From Deltaproteobacteria bacterium (GTDB lineage Bacteria; Myxococcota_A; Polyangia; Nannocystales; Nannocystaceae): a stretch of 58,494 nt of DNA. The position numbers and the translations under genes are program-made. Positions within the stretch are counted from its first letter, which is position 1. Every line of letters begins with the position of its first letter. The notes under the pieces were generated by a model. The model had not been told where the DNA came from. It searched no databases and saw nothing but the letters and a program-made list of their open reading frames with translations. Positions 1-7,279 of this stretch are shown here, piece by piece. Location: the NCBI GenBank assembly GCA_003696955.1, contig RFGU01000146.1, forward strand, positions 1-58,494. Direction: 5' to 3'.

Positions 1-2
1 TC

Positions 3-359
3 CCCACCCCCGCCGGCCGCGCGGCGGTCGAGGACGACGCCCCCCTGCCCTCCTTGTTCGCCGACGCCCTCGACGACCTCGACGACGAGGAGCGACGGGT
101 GCTCTACCGCGCGGCCCTCAAGATGATCCGCCGCCTGCAACGGCAAGGACGGATCCCCGTCTCGGCGATGTGCGTCACCTGCACCTACTTCCGGCCGAAC
201 GTCCACCCGGGCCCGTCGCCCCACCACTGCGCCCTGGTGGACGAGCCCATGGCCGACACGGACCTGCGCCTCGACTGCCCCGATCACGTACCGGCGCCCG
301 CCGACGTCGAGGCGGAGAATTTCGCCCGCTTCCGCCGAGCGCGGGCCGCAGAACCGTGA
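3..359 (+). CDS. MarR-family regulator, C-terminal part (cut by window edge)
   Basis: The frame is open from the first base and starts in PTPAGRAAV, the end of the winged helix (usually LTPAGR) of MarR repressors, so the DNA-binding domain lies outside the window. An in-frame TTG at 54 is not the start. The remaining ~118 residues hold an amphipathic dimerisation helix (LDDEERRVLYRAALKMIRRL) and then a Cys/His tail: CVTCTYF, PHHC and RLDCPDH. I recall this tail from a MarR subgroup; its CxxC-HHC-C spacing could bind a metal or act as a redox switch, which is inference. The gene lies 81 bp upstream of protoglobin in the same direction and probably controls it. Confidence 0.75.
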   Translation, partial: PTPAGRAAVEDDAPLPSLFADALDDLDDEERRVLYRAALKMIRRLQRQGRIPVSAMCVTCTYFRPNVHPGPSPHHCALVDEPMADTDLRLDCPDHVPAPADVEAENFARFRRARAAEP

Positions 360-440
360 CGCTCCGCGACCTCGCCCACGACGCCCCGTCTTTCGCACAC
401 CGGCAACGACCCCCTTCAGTCCGATCAGGAGAAGAAAACG

Positions 441-1040
441 ATGACCGACGCAAGGAACATCCCCGGCTACACATACGGAAGCCCCGATCTTCCGCCGTCT
501 CCCGTCTCGCGGGAGACGTTCGAGGATCTCAAGAAGAGCGTCCTCTTCACGGAGGAGGACATCCACCATCTGCGCATGTCGAAGGCCGTGCTCGAGGACC
601 AGGTCGAGGACATCCTCGACGTTTGGTACGGCTTCGTCGGCGCCAATCCGCACCTCCTGCGGTACTTCTCGTCTCCCAAGACGGGCCAGCCGGATTCGCA
701 CTACCTCGACGCCGTGCGCAAGCGCTTCGGCCAGTGGATCCTCGACACGGCGCGTGCCGAATACGACGACGCCTGGCGAGCCTATCAGCACGAGATCGGC
801 CTTCGACACCACCGGACCAAGAAGAATCGCACCGACGGTGCGGACGCCGCCCCGTACGTGCCGTTCTGCCATCTCGTCGCACTGCTCTATCCCATCACCC
901 ACACCCTGCGTCCGTTCTTGGCCAAGAAGGGTCACGACCCCGAAACCGTGGAGAAGATGCACCAGGCATGGACGAAGTCGGTGCTCCTGCAGGTCATCCT
1001 GTGGTCCTACCCCTACGTGAAGGAGGAGGACTTCCAATGA
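441..1040 (+). CDS. protoglobin (single-domain haem globin)
   Basis: This 199-residue protein matches the Methanosarcina acetivorans protoglobin I know from memory almost end to end: IPGYTYG at 7-13, LEDQVEDILDVWYGFVG at 51-67, the helix ending in EIGLRHHRTKKN, and ILWSYPYVK near the end. The proximal haem ligand should be His123 (His120 in M. acetivorans), with distal-pocket Trp62 and Tyr63 and a Phe near 96. Protoglobins bind O2, CO and NO; sensing or detoxification is possible here, since no output domain is attached. The start is set by the AGGAGAAG ribosome site at 427-434. The stop overlaps the next start as ATGA (1037-1040), so globin and redoxin are translationally coupled. Confidence 0.95.
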   Translation: MTDARNIPGYTYGSPDLPPSPVSRETFEDLKKSVLFTEEDIHHLRMSKAVLEDQVEDILDVWYGFVGANPHLLRYFSSPKTGQPDSHYLDAVRKRFGQWILDTARAEYDDAWRAYQHEIGLRHHRTKKNRTDGADAAPYVPFCHLVALLYPITHTLRPFLAKKGHDPETVEKMHQAWTKSVLLQVILWSYPYVKEEDFQ

Positions 1041-1591
1041 GCGCTAGACCTGCACCGCCCTGGTCCGTGACCGAATGGATCAACACGGACGTTCCCCTCT
1101 CCCTCGACGCCCTTCGCGGCAAGGCCATCTTGCTCCACGCCTTCCAGATGCTCTGCCCGGGTTGCATCGCCCACGGCATTCCCCAGGCCCAGAAGGCGAT
1201 GGAGGTCTTCAAGGGGGCGCCGCTTGCCGTCGTGGGCCTGCACACGGTGTTCGAGCACCACGACGCCATGACGCCGACGGCCTTGCGAGCCTTCGTCCAC
1301 GAGTACGGGCTGCGCTTTCCCATCGGGATCGACGCCCCCGACCCCTCGGGGGATCCGATTCCCCGGACCATGCGGGCCTACGGCATGCGCGGCACGCCGA
1401 CCGCGGTGCTCATCGACGCGAGGGGGCGGATCCGCAAGCACCTCTTCGGACGCATCGACGACATGGTGCTGGCCCGCAACCTCGAGGCCCTCGTCATCGA
1501 GGCGTCCGTCACGGCGAGGGACGAGATCGCCGAGAAGACGGCCGCCAAGGGGGCCGCATGCGGTGACGACGCCTGCGTGACACGTCCGTGA
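1037..1591 (+). CDS. thioredoxin-fold redoxin / peroxiredoxin-like protein
   Basis: A 184-residue cytoplasmic protein with a thioredoxin fold. It carries FQMLCPGCIAHGIPQAQ (CPGC at 40-43), then GLHTVFEHH near 68-75 and GTPTAVLID with the cis-proline at 121. The FQMLCPGC...GLHTVFEHH pattern belongs to a redoxin subfamily related to TlpA and thiol peroxidases; I infer thiol-disulfide exchange or peroxide reduction. The C-terminus adds CGDDAC (Cys175 and Cys180), a possible resolving or shuttle pair not typical of plain thioredoxins. The ATG overlaps the protoglobin stop, and the gene ends just before a strong hairpin, so MarR, globin and redoxin look like one transcription unit. Confidence 0.85.
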   Translation: MSARPAPPWSVTEWINTDVPLSLDALRGKAILLHAFQMLCPGCIAHGIPQAQKAMEVFKGAPLAVVGLHTVFEHHDAMTPTALRAFVHEYGLRFPIGIDAPDPSGDPIPRTMRAYGMRGTPTAVLIDARGRIRKHLFGRIDDMVLARNLEALVIEASVTARDEIAEKTAAKGAACGDDACVTRP

Positions 1592-1601
1592 TCCATAACG
1601 T

Positions 1602-1638
1602 CCCGGCGCCCGCCGCCCCACGCGGGGCGGGCGCCGGG
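1602..1638 (+). terminator. GC-rich hairpin, probable terminator of the globin operon
   Basis: An 11-bp perfect inverted repeat (CCCGGCGCCCG at 1602-1612, CGGGCGCCGGG at 1628-1638) sits 10 bases after the redoxin stop and just before the SDR start. Only a weak T-rich stretch (GTATGTTGTTG) follows, so intrinsic termination may be incomplete. It marks the end of the globin operon, but the SDR gene begins only 13 bases later. Confidence 0.5.
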
Positions 1639-1651
1639 GTATGTTGTTGGG

Positions 1652-2527
1652 GTGCCACGCGGATCGGCCGACCGAAGCCCCCCGAGGATCGCCCTGGTGA
1701 CCGGCGCCGCGAGCGGCATCGGCCGCGCCACGGTCCTTCGACTCATCGGCCGCGGCGACCGCGTCGTCGCGGCCGACATCGACCGGGCGGGACTCGACGG
1801 CCTTGCGAACCACGTCGGACCGGCCGTTGTCGAGCCCGCCCATCTCGACGTCCGAGATGCCCGCGCATGGGACGAGTTGGTGAACCGCATCGTGGCGGAC
1901 CACGGCCGACTCGACGTGCTGGTCCACGCCGCCGGGATCTTGAGCCCCACCGCCGGCCATCGCCTCGACCCGGAGACCATCGAGCGTCTGGTGGACGTCA
2001 ACGTCAAGGGCACGATCCACGGCGCCAACGCAGCCGCCCGCGCCATGCTGCCGCGGGGCCGCGGCAACATCGTGGTCGTCGCGTCCATGGCGGCCCTGGT
2101 GCCGGTCCCCGGCATTTCCGTCTATAGTGCGACGAAACACGCGGCACGCGCCTATGCCCTCGCGCTCGCCCAGGATCTTCGCCCCCACGGCATCTTCGTG
2201 TCCGCCGTCTGTCCGGCCGTCGTCGCCACGCCGATGATGGATCAGCAGATCGACGCCGAAGACGCCGCCCTGACGTTCTCGAGCAGGCGCCCGCTCACCC
2301 CCGAGGAGGTGGCCCGGGCCATCGTCGAACGCGCCATCGAGCGAGGTCGACTGGAGGTCGTCGTGCAGGTGCCCGGCAGCGGGCAGGCCCTCGCCGCCAA
2401 GCTTGCCAACGGATTTCCGTCGCTCGCGCCGCGCCTCGGCGCCTTCGTGCGCAGGCGTGCCGCTCGGCGCCAAGCCAAGCTGCGGGCCCGGCTGCGCAAC
2501 GACCCCTCCGATTCGAGCGTCCCATGA
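1652..2527 (+). CDS. short-chain dehydrogenase/reductase (SDR family)
   Basis: A classical SDR of 291 residues. The NAD(P)-binding motif TGAASGIG lies at 17-24, HAAG at 92-95, the catalytic Ser at about 145, and YSATK with Tyr158 and Lys162. An Asp at the end of beta-2 (VVAADID) suggests NAD rather than NADP. The substrate cannot be read from sequence. The extended, Arg-rich C-terminus (from about 255) is longer than in most SDRs and may touch membrane or a partner. The start is GTG at 1652. The stop overlaps the next ATG (2524-2527), so the SDR and MBL-fold proteins are made together. Confidence 0.9.
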   Translation: MPRGSADRSPPRIALVTGAASGIGRATVLRLIGRGDRVVAADIDRAGLDGLANHVGPAVVEPAHLDVRDARAWDELVNRIVADHGRLDVLVHAAGILSPTAGHRLDPETIERLVDVNVKGTIHGANAAARAMLPRGRGNIVVVASMAALVPVPGISVYSATKHAARAYALALAQDLRPHGIFVSAVCPAVVATPMMDQQIDAEDAALTFSSRRPLTPEEVARAIVERAIERGRLEVVVQVPGSGQALAAKLANGFPSLAPRLGAFVRRRAARRQAKLRARLRNDPSDSSVP

Positions 2528-3642
2528 TCGACCATCTCCTCCACGCCCCCAGCGCCCCCGAAGACCTCGGGGCCCGTCGTTGCACCGCGTTCCAAGGGTC
2601 GGCGCGCACCACCAGCGTCGGGCTGGCCCTCGCCGAGATCCGCCGAGAGGCCCTCGTGTTTCGCGACGAGCTGCGCGAACTCGGTACGCCGGATGCCGTC
2701 CGCACCCTGCCCCTGGTGTCGCTGCCCTATCCGGCGCGCTTCGGGTTCTTTCGGGCAGCGACGAGCCCGGCCCCCTACCTGGTGATGACCAACCGCATGG
2801 TGGTGGTGCGCTATCTAGACTTCACGGGCGAGCGCCGCACGCTGCTGTTCGATCCCACCGACGCCGACCTGGCCGCGAACACGCCGTTCTTTCGCGACCT
2901 GGCCCGCAAGACCCCCAAGCTCGTCGAGCGGCTGCTCGTGCGGCGATTCCCCACCGTGGCCGAACATCTCGCCGCCCTCGGGATCGCCCCTGCCGACGTG
3001 GATTTCGTCTCGTTCGACCACCTGCACACCCAGGACGTGCGGCGGCTCCTCGGGACGGCCCGCCCCCAGCCCGACATCTCCCCCGACGCCCCCGTCGAAC
3101 CCCTGCTGCCGCGGGCCCGCCTGCTCGTCCAGCGCGCCGAACTCGAACTCGTCGCCCACATGCATCCCGTGCAGGCCCCGTGGTACCAGCCCGACACCTT
3201 CGCGGACCTTCCCGCCGACCGCATCGTCACCCTCGAAGGTGACCTGTTGCTCGGTCCCGGCGTCGCGCTCCTTTCCACCCCGGGTCACTCCTCGGGCAAC
3301 CACACCCTCGTGGTCTGCACCGACGACGGCATCTGGGCGTTCTCCGAGAACGTCGTCGCGGCCGAGTGCCTGACGCCGCAACACAGCGAGATCCCCGGCC
3401 TGCGCAAGCGAGCCGGTGCCATGGGCTGGGAGGTCGTCCTGAACGGCAACACCCTCGAGGCCACCGCGACCCAGTACAACTCGGCCGTCAAGGAGAAGTG
3501 CGTGGTCGACCGAAGCCGCCACGACGAGCGCTTCGTCCAGTTCTTCCCCACCTCGCAGCTTACGCCCCACCCCCTCGCACCGGGGCTTGCGCCCACCTTC
3601 GCCCATCCCGACATCGACTTCGACGCGGGCCGCAGCGCGTAG
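2524..3642 (+). CDS. MBL-fold hydrolase-like protein
   Basis: A 372-residue protein with metallo-beta-lactamase-fold signs: SFDHLHTQD at 163-171 (His166, His168, Asp171) and STPGHSSGNHTL at 251-262 with His255, plus DGIWAFSENVV after it. The usual HxHxDH has become HxHxxD, so one metal site may be altered. The first ~155 residues do not resemble a standard MBL domain and contain a beta-rich stretch (LVMTNRMVVVRYLDF). Substrate unknown; translational coupling to the SDR suggests that they act on the same, perhaps lipid or lactone-like, compound. It ends three bases from the convergent gene, the two stops forming TAGGGCCTA. Confidence 0.75.
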   Translation: MIDHLLHAPSAPEDLGARRCTAFQGSARTTSVGLALAEIRREALVFRDELRELGTPDAVRTLPLVSLPYPARFGFFRAATSPAPYLVMTNRMVVVRYLDFTGERRTLLFDPTDADLAANTPFFRDLARKTPKLVERLLVRRFPTVAEHLAALGIAPADVDFVSFDHLHTQDVRRLLGTARPQPDISPDAPVEPLLPRARLLVQRAELELVAHMHPVQAPWYQPDTFADLPADRIVTLEGDLLLGPGVALLSTPGHSSGNHTLVVCTDDGIWAFSENVVAAECLTPQHSEIPGLRKRAGAMGWEVVLNGNTLEATATQYNSAVKEKCVVDRSRHDERFVQFFPTSQLTPHPLAPGLAPTFAHPDIDFDAGRSA

Positions 3643-3645
3643 GGC

Positions 3646-4350
3646 CTAGCAGGCGGTGGGCGCCATCTCCTCGGACTGGCCCTCGGCGCGAAACGGGTGC
3701 GGGTCGGCGGACGCCTCGAGGCGCCTTCGGGCGCGGGCGATGCTGCGTGACATGGACCGCAGCCGCCGAAGGTCGGCCCGCAACACCCCGTCGCGGGCCA
3801 GCTGCCGTCGCACGGCGTCGAGCCGGGCCGCCGCCAACCCCTCGGCGATCCACTCACCGGCCGTCGCGCCCCCGAAGAACGCGACCAAGAGCACCACCAC
3901 CATCAGCAGGCCGCCGAGCACGAACACCGGCGCGTGGACCCCGACGACCAGCCAGCACATGGTCGCGAACGCCCCGAGCCCGGCTGCCCGACCCGCCCTC
4001 GCGCCCCGGCGGACCCACCGGTCACGGGCCTCGGCCCACCGCGCCAAGCTCTTGGTCTCCATCTTCGTCCCGTACCGTACGCAGCGTGGCTGGCCGTCCT
4101 GGCCCCGCTCGATCCGCACCCGGACGCTCGCCCGAAACTCGCCGCGCACGATGTCGAGCTGCCAATCGTCCTCGCCCGCGAACCGGGCCTCGAGATCGAC
4201 CCCGCGACAATCGCCGAAGGCCCGGCGCGCCGCGGCCTCGATGGCCGCCCGAAACGCCTCGGCCTGCCGCTGCCGATGAGGCCCGGTTCCCCGCAGGCGC
4301 ACGGTCCGCGTCTCCGACGCAAGCGTAGAGCACGGGGCGGGCACGTCCAC
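3646..4350 (-). CDS. membrane protein of unknown function, two TM helices
   Basis: A 234-residue protein that I do not recognise. The first ~110 residues are soluble and mixed (EAFRAAIEAAARRAFGD, then the beta-rich VRGEFRASVRVRIERG). Two hydrophobic helices follow at about 122-138 and 141-163, then a basic, probably helical tail of ~70 residues. This layout resembles a small inner-membrane protein with cytoplasmic domains on both sides. Start is GTG at 4350 (a second GTG lies two codons on). It follows a lipoprotein gene in the same direction after 99 bp. Confidence 0.6.
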   Translation of the reverse strand: MDVPAPCSTLASETRTVRLRGTGPHRQRQAEAFRAAIEAAARRAFGDCRGVDLEARFAGEDDWQLDIVRGEFRASVRVRIERGQDGQPRCVRYGTKMETKSLARWAEARDRWVRRGARAGRAAGLGAFATMCWLVVGVHAPVFVLGGLLMVVVLLVAFFGGATAGEWIAEGLAAARLDAVRRQLARDGVLRADLRRLRSMSRSIARARRRLEASADPHPFRAEGQSEEMAPTAC

Positions 4351-4449
4351 CTGCTCAAGCTAGCCGCGCCAACCGACCCCCGCAACCGGACCGGCGTGGT
4401 CCACCCACGCGTGCCGTGCCCCGAGCCCTGACCTGGCGTTCCCAGCCGG

Positions 4450-5040
4450 TCAACGGATTTCGCCGCTCGGCGGCGGTGCCTTGCCCTCCGCCGCAGGCGG
4501 CGGCCCGGCCCCCTCCGGGAGCTTCGTCCATCGATAGCTCAAGAACGCACGCACCGTGCCCTTGGCCTCGCCGCAGACGACCGTCGCCTCGTAGTGCTCG
4601 GTGGAACCGCGCAGGGTGACCCGCCCCGGCCCCGCCTGTGCGTCGTCGGTCTTCGCAAGGGACGGAACGTGGGGTTTGATCGCCTTCTCGGCGAAGGACA
4701 CGCACGTGTCCACGTTCGCTTCCGCAGGAAGTTCGAGCAGGATCTGGCTGGCGAACCGCCCTTGGGCGTCGGCTTCGGACCGTCCCGTCTTCTTCACCGT
4801 CGCACCGGGATAGATGTTCGGGTGGAACCAGGGCGGATCCCGCAAGGCCTGCGACGGTCCGGGTTTGGCCGGCGTTCGCGCCTCGAGTTTGGGCGTCGTG
4901 GCAGCCGCAGGGGAATGCGCATCCTCGGCCTTCGCCGGTGCCGGGGTGGATTTGGGGTCGGACTTCGACGGTGCGGACTTCGAGCAGCCGAAGGCGAGGA
5001 AACCCAGGAGGACGAAAGGAGCGATCCGGGCGCGAAGCAT
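4450..5040 (-). CDS. small secreted lipoprotein, unknown function
   Basis: A 196-residue protein with a lipoprotein signal: MLRARIAPFVLLGFLAFGC, with the lipid-modified Cys at 19. A Lys/Pro/Ala-rich linker (about 20-66) leads to a compact domain with two cysteines (VDTCVSF and TVVCGEA), possibly a disulfide. The domain begins with PPWFHPNIYPGATVKKTGR. I know of no function. It starts 50 bp downstream of the FGE-type lipoprotein stop and is probably co-transcribed with it. Confidence 0.7.
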   Translation of the reverse strand: MLRARIAPFVLLGFLAFGCSKSAPSKSDPKSTPAPAKAEDAHSPAAATTPKLEARTPAKPGPSQALRDPPWFHPNIYPGATVKKTGRSEADAQGRFASQILLELPAEANVDTCVSFAEKAIKPHVPSLAKTDDAQAGPGRVTLRGSTEHYEATVVCGEAKGTVRAFLSYRWTKLPEGAGPPPAAEGKAPPPSGEIR

Positions 5041-5090
5041 GGTCGGACGGTACTACGATTCGCCAGCTACGGACATGGGCCGTACCCGGA

Positions 5091-6572
5091 TCACTTGCGA
5101 AGATCGCGGACACAGCGGGCCCACAGCGGGGTCGAATCCGGAAGATCCAGATCCATCCATGGCGCATCGGCGCCCGACACGGCCGCCGGCGTGCGCGGGT
5201 CGTGCTGACCGACGGCCCCGTCCTTCGCCCAGAATGGCCCCGGACCGCGGAACACGGTGGCGATGGACCGAACCTCCGCCCGGGTCGGCAGTCGAAACCC
5301 GGTATGGACCGTCTCCGTGGCCTCGTCCCGGACGGAGAGGGCGGCACATAACGCCTTCGCCTCCCGCCGGTCCACGGCCTCGGCCACGCCGCCGAAGATC
5401 TCGAGATCCCCTTCGGTGCGCAGGATCGGCACGGAGACCGCCGCCTCCGGCACCTCGAGGACGACCTCGTCCGGCTGCGGATCGGCCGCGCAGCGAAACC
5501 CGATCATCGGATCTTCGGCACGAAACGGCCAGCCTTCGAGTTCCTCGGTCGGCGCCTCGGGGCCTGCCCGCCCTCGTGCGGCATAGTGCTCCCCGACGAG
5601 CGTGCCCTTGATGACGAAACGGGCGCGCGTGGCCTCCGTGGCCCTGCAACCGGGCGACGGAGGATCGCCGCACGCCACCCGAAGCTCGAATTCCGCGCGG
5701 GCCCGAGCGACGGGACCGTCGGCGCGGCGAAAGTCGCCGGACAGGTAGAAGCGCAAGCGGGCATCCGGATCGTCGTAACGATCCGCCGTCCACTCCCAAC
5801 CGTTGGTGCCCATGCCGAGGATTCCGAAATAGCTCGTATCTGGACGAAACGCCCCCACCGGAACGAGCCTTCGCGGCACCTCGTCCATGAACTTGGTGCC
5901 CCACGGGTACGGGCGGGCGTCGACGCCACGCGCCGCGATCTCGTACTCGTCCGCCGTGGGCAGCCGGCCGCCCGCGTACGCACAGAACGCGGCGGCTTGC
6001 TCGTGGGTCACGCACGTCTGGGGCAGACGGCGCGCAACCTCCATCGAGTAGTCGGCGGTGGGATCGGGTGCGCCCTTGGGGCAACGCGCTGGCGTGCACG
6101 CACCGCTCTCCACACAGGACGCATAGGCACCGCGTGTGACCTCGTGCAGGTCGATCCAGAACCCGGGGGCCTCCACCGTGCGCGGCGGTTGCCCCGGCCA
6201 GCGCACCGCAGGCCGCTCCAGTGCGGGGGCGGCGTCGTACGATCGCGGCGGCATCCCCACCACGTACGTTCCGCGGGGGATCTGCACCTGCTGCCCGTGG
6301 GGCAGGTCGCGGGTGCGCAGGTACACGCACGTGCCCTCGGGCGTACGGCCCGTGCCACGGCCGCATTCGGCGGGATCGCCATGTTGCCGCACCGCCCCCT
6401 CCTCGGACTCGGTCGCCCGGGTTTCCACGACGGGCGGCAAGGGCTCGGGGCGGTCGAGGTCCGCGTAGCGGTCCGACGTGGGTTGGCATGCGCCCGCGAC
6501 GAGCACGGCAAGCCACCCGGGTGCACCGCGTTGGAGCGTTCTCGAGGACGTGGGGACGCGCGCGTCGGCCAT
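5091..6572 (-). CDS. formylglycine-generating-enzyme-type (SUMF1) lipoprotein
   Basis: Read from the ATG at 6572 this is 493 residues with a lipobox (LAVLVAGAC, Cys29); a GTG at 6632 gives a longer, less convincing N-terminus. After a linker comes an FGE-sulfatase domain: IPRGTYVVGMPP, GFWIDLHEVTRGAYASC, QAAAFCAYAGGRLPTADEY, PYPWGT, and GTNGWEWTADRYDD. The late GFRCAAD resembles the end of FGE domains. A second, shorter stretch repeats the pattern (AVDRREAKALCAAL, TGFRLPTRAEVRS, WMDLD), suggesting a duplicated C-type-lectin-like fold. Many such domains in lipoproteins are non-enzymatic, so sulfatase activation is not claimed. Upstream lies an AT-rich divergent promoter region. Confidence 0.8.
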   Translation of the reverse strand: MADARVPTSSRTLQRGAPGWLAVLVAGACQPTSDRYADLDRPEPLPPVVETRATESEEGAVRQHGDPAECGRGTGRTPEGTCVYLRTRDLPHGQQVQIPRGTYVVGMPPRSYDAAPALERPAVRWPGQPPRTVEAPGFWIDLHEVTRGAYASCVESGACTPARCPKGAPDPTADYSMEVARRLPQTCVTHEQAAAFCAYAGGRLPTADEYEIAARGVDARPYPWGTKFMDEVPRRLVPVGAFRPDTSYFGILGMGTNGWEWTADRYDDPDARLRFYLSGDFRRADGPVARARAEFELRVACGDPPSPGCRATEATRARFVIKGTLVGEHYAARGRAGPEAPTEELEGWPFRAEDPMIGFRCAADPQPDEVVLEVPEAAVSVPILRTEGDLEIFGGVAEAVDRREAKALCAALSVRDEATETVHTGFRLPTRAEVRSIATVFRGPGPFWAKDGAVGQHDPRTPAAVSGADAPWMDLDLPDSTPLWARCVRDLRK

Positions 6573-6630
6573 CGCGCCCCATGGTACGCGGTCCTTCGGC
6601 ACCCCCGTGCCGTCCGTCGCCGCATGCTTC

Positions 6631-6680
6631 ACAATCAGGCACTATTGTATGTTTCATTACGTATATTGGATGTGTAGATG
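6631..6680. promoter_or_regulatory. AT-rich island between divergent genes
   Basis: About 50 bp with roughly 60% A+T in a genome of about 30% A+T. It includes ATTGTATG, CATTACGTATATTGG and CAATCAGG. It lies between the leftward FGE-type lipoprotein gene and the rightward gene at 6836, where promoters are expected. TATATT (6662-6667, plus strand) and TACAAT (minus strand, 6644-6649) are possible -10 elements, but I could not pair either with a convincing -35. Confidence 0.35.
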
Positions 6681-6835
6681 ACGTTCCGGCGCCTGTAACG
6701 CCAGGACGCGCCACGGCGTTGTTGCCCCGGAATCATCGCCTCCGGGCGGCGGTTCGCCTGCAAGCTCGGACGCGCCGCACCGTAGGCCCGCCCGAGCCAC
6801 GAAAACCACGAACCCGATCCCCAAAGGAACCAGCC

Positions 6836-7279
6836 ATGAGCCTGCGAGCCAACATCGACCATCTCGCCCACGCCCCCGGCATCGACGCGGCCCTCGTGAT
6901 GGCGCCGGGCGCCGAAGCCCTGTTCCGCGGGGCCGAGCGATGGCGCGAGGTCTTGATGGCGGCCGTCGAACTACAGCACATGACGGCGGAGCCTATCGTG
7001 CGGTTCCTCACTGGCGGACGCACGATCATGGTGCAATCCGAAGGGCGGGAGACGGCCGCCGTCGTCCTGCCGACGGGTCATCCGGCGGCAAAGTCGGTGC
7101 GCCGCATGATCCGTCGGCTCGCCCGCCGCGTTCGCAAGCCCCTTGCGCGTGCCGAACCTGCCACACGTTCCGAGGAGGTCGCGCCGACCACGGACCCGGG
7201 GTACCGCTCGGCCTTCCCGGCCCGAAACCCCGAAGGCGACGTTCGCGTAACCCCGGCGAACCCGCGCCCCCTCTACTGA
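6836..7279 (+). CDS. small protein, possibly roadblock/profilin-like
   Basis: A 147-residue soluble protein. The ATG at 6836 has a good ribosome site (AAAGGAA at 6823-6829). The first ~95 residues alternate helix and strand (IDHLAHAPGIDAALVMAPG, then RTIMVQSEGRETAAVVLPTG, ending in an amphipathic basic helix AAKSVRRMIRRLARRVRK). This resembles roadblock/LC7 or profilin-like folds found beside small GTPases in myxobacteria, but the match is only by shape and no GTPase lies nearby. The last ~45 residues look disordered. It converges on the tryptophan dioxygenase gene, overlapping it by 7 bases. Confidence 0.6.
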   Translation: MSLRANIDHLAHAPGIDAALVMAPGAEALFRGAERWREVLMAAVELQHMTAEPIVRFLTGGRTIMVQSEGRETAAVVLPTGHPAAKSVRRMIRRLARRVRKPLARAEPATRSEEVAPTTDPGYRSAFPARNPEGDVRVTPANPRPLY

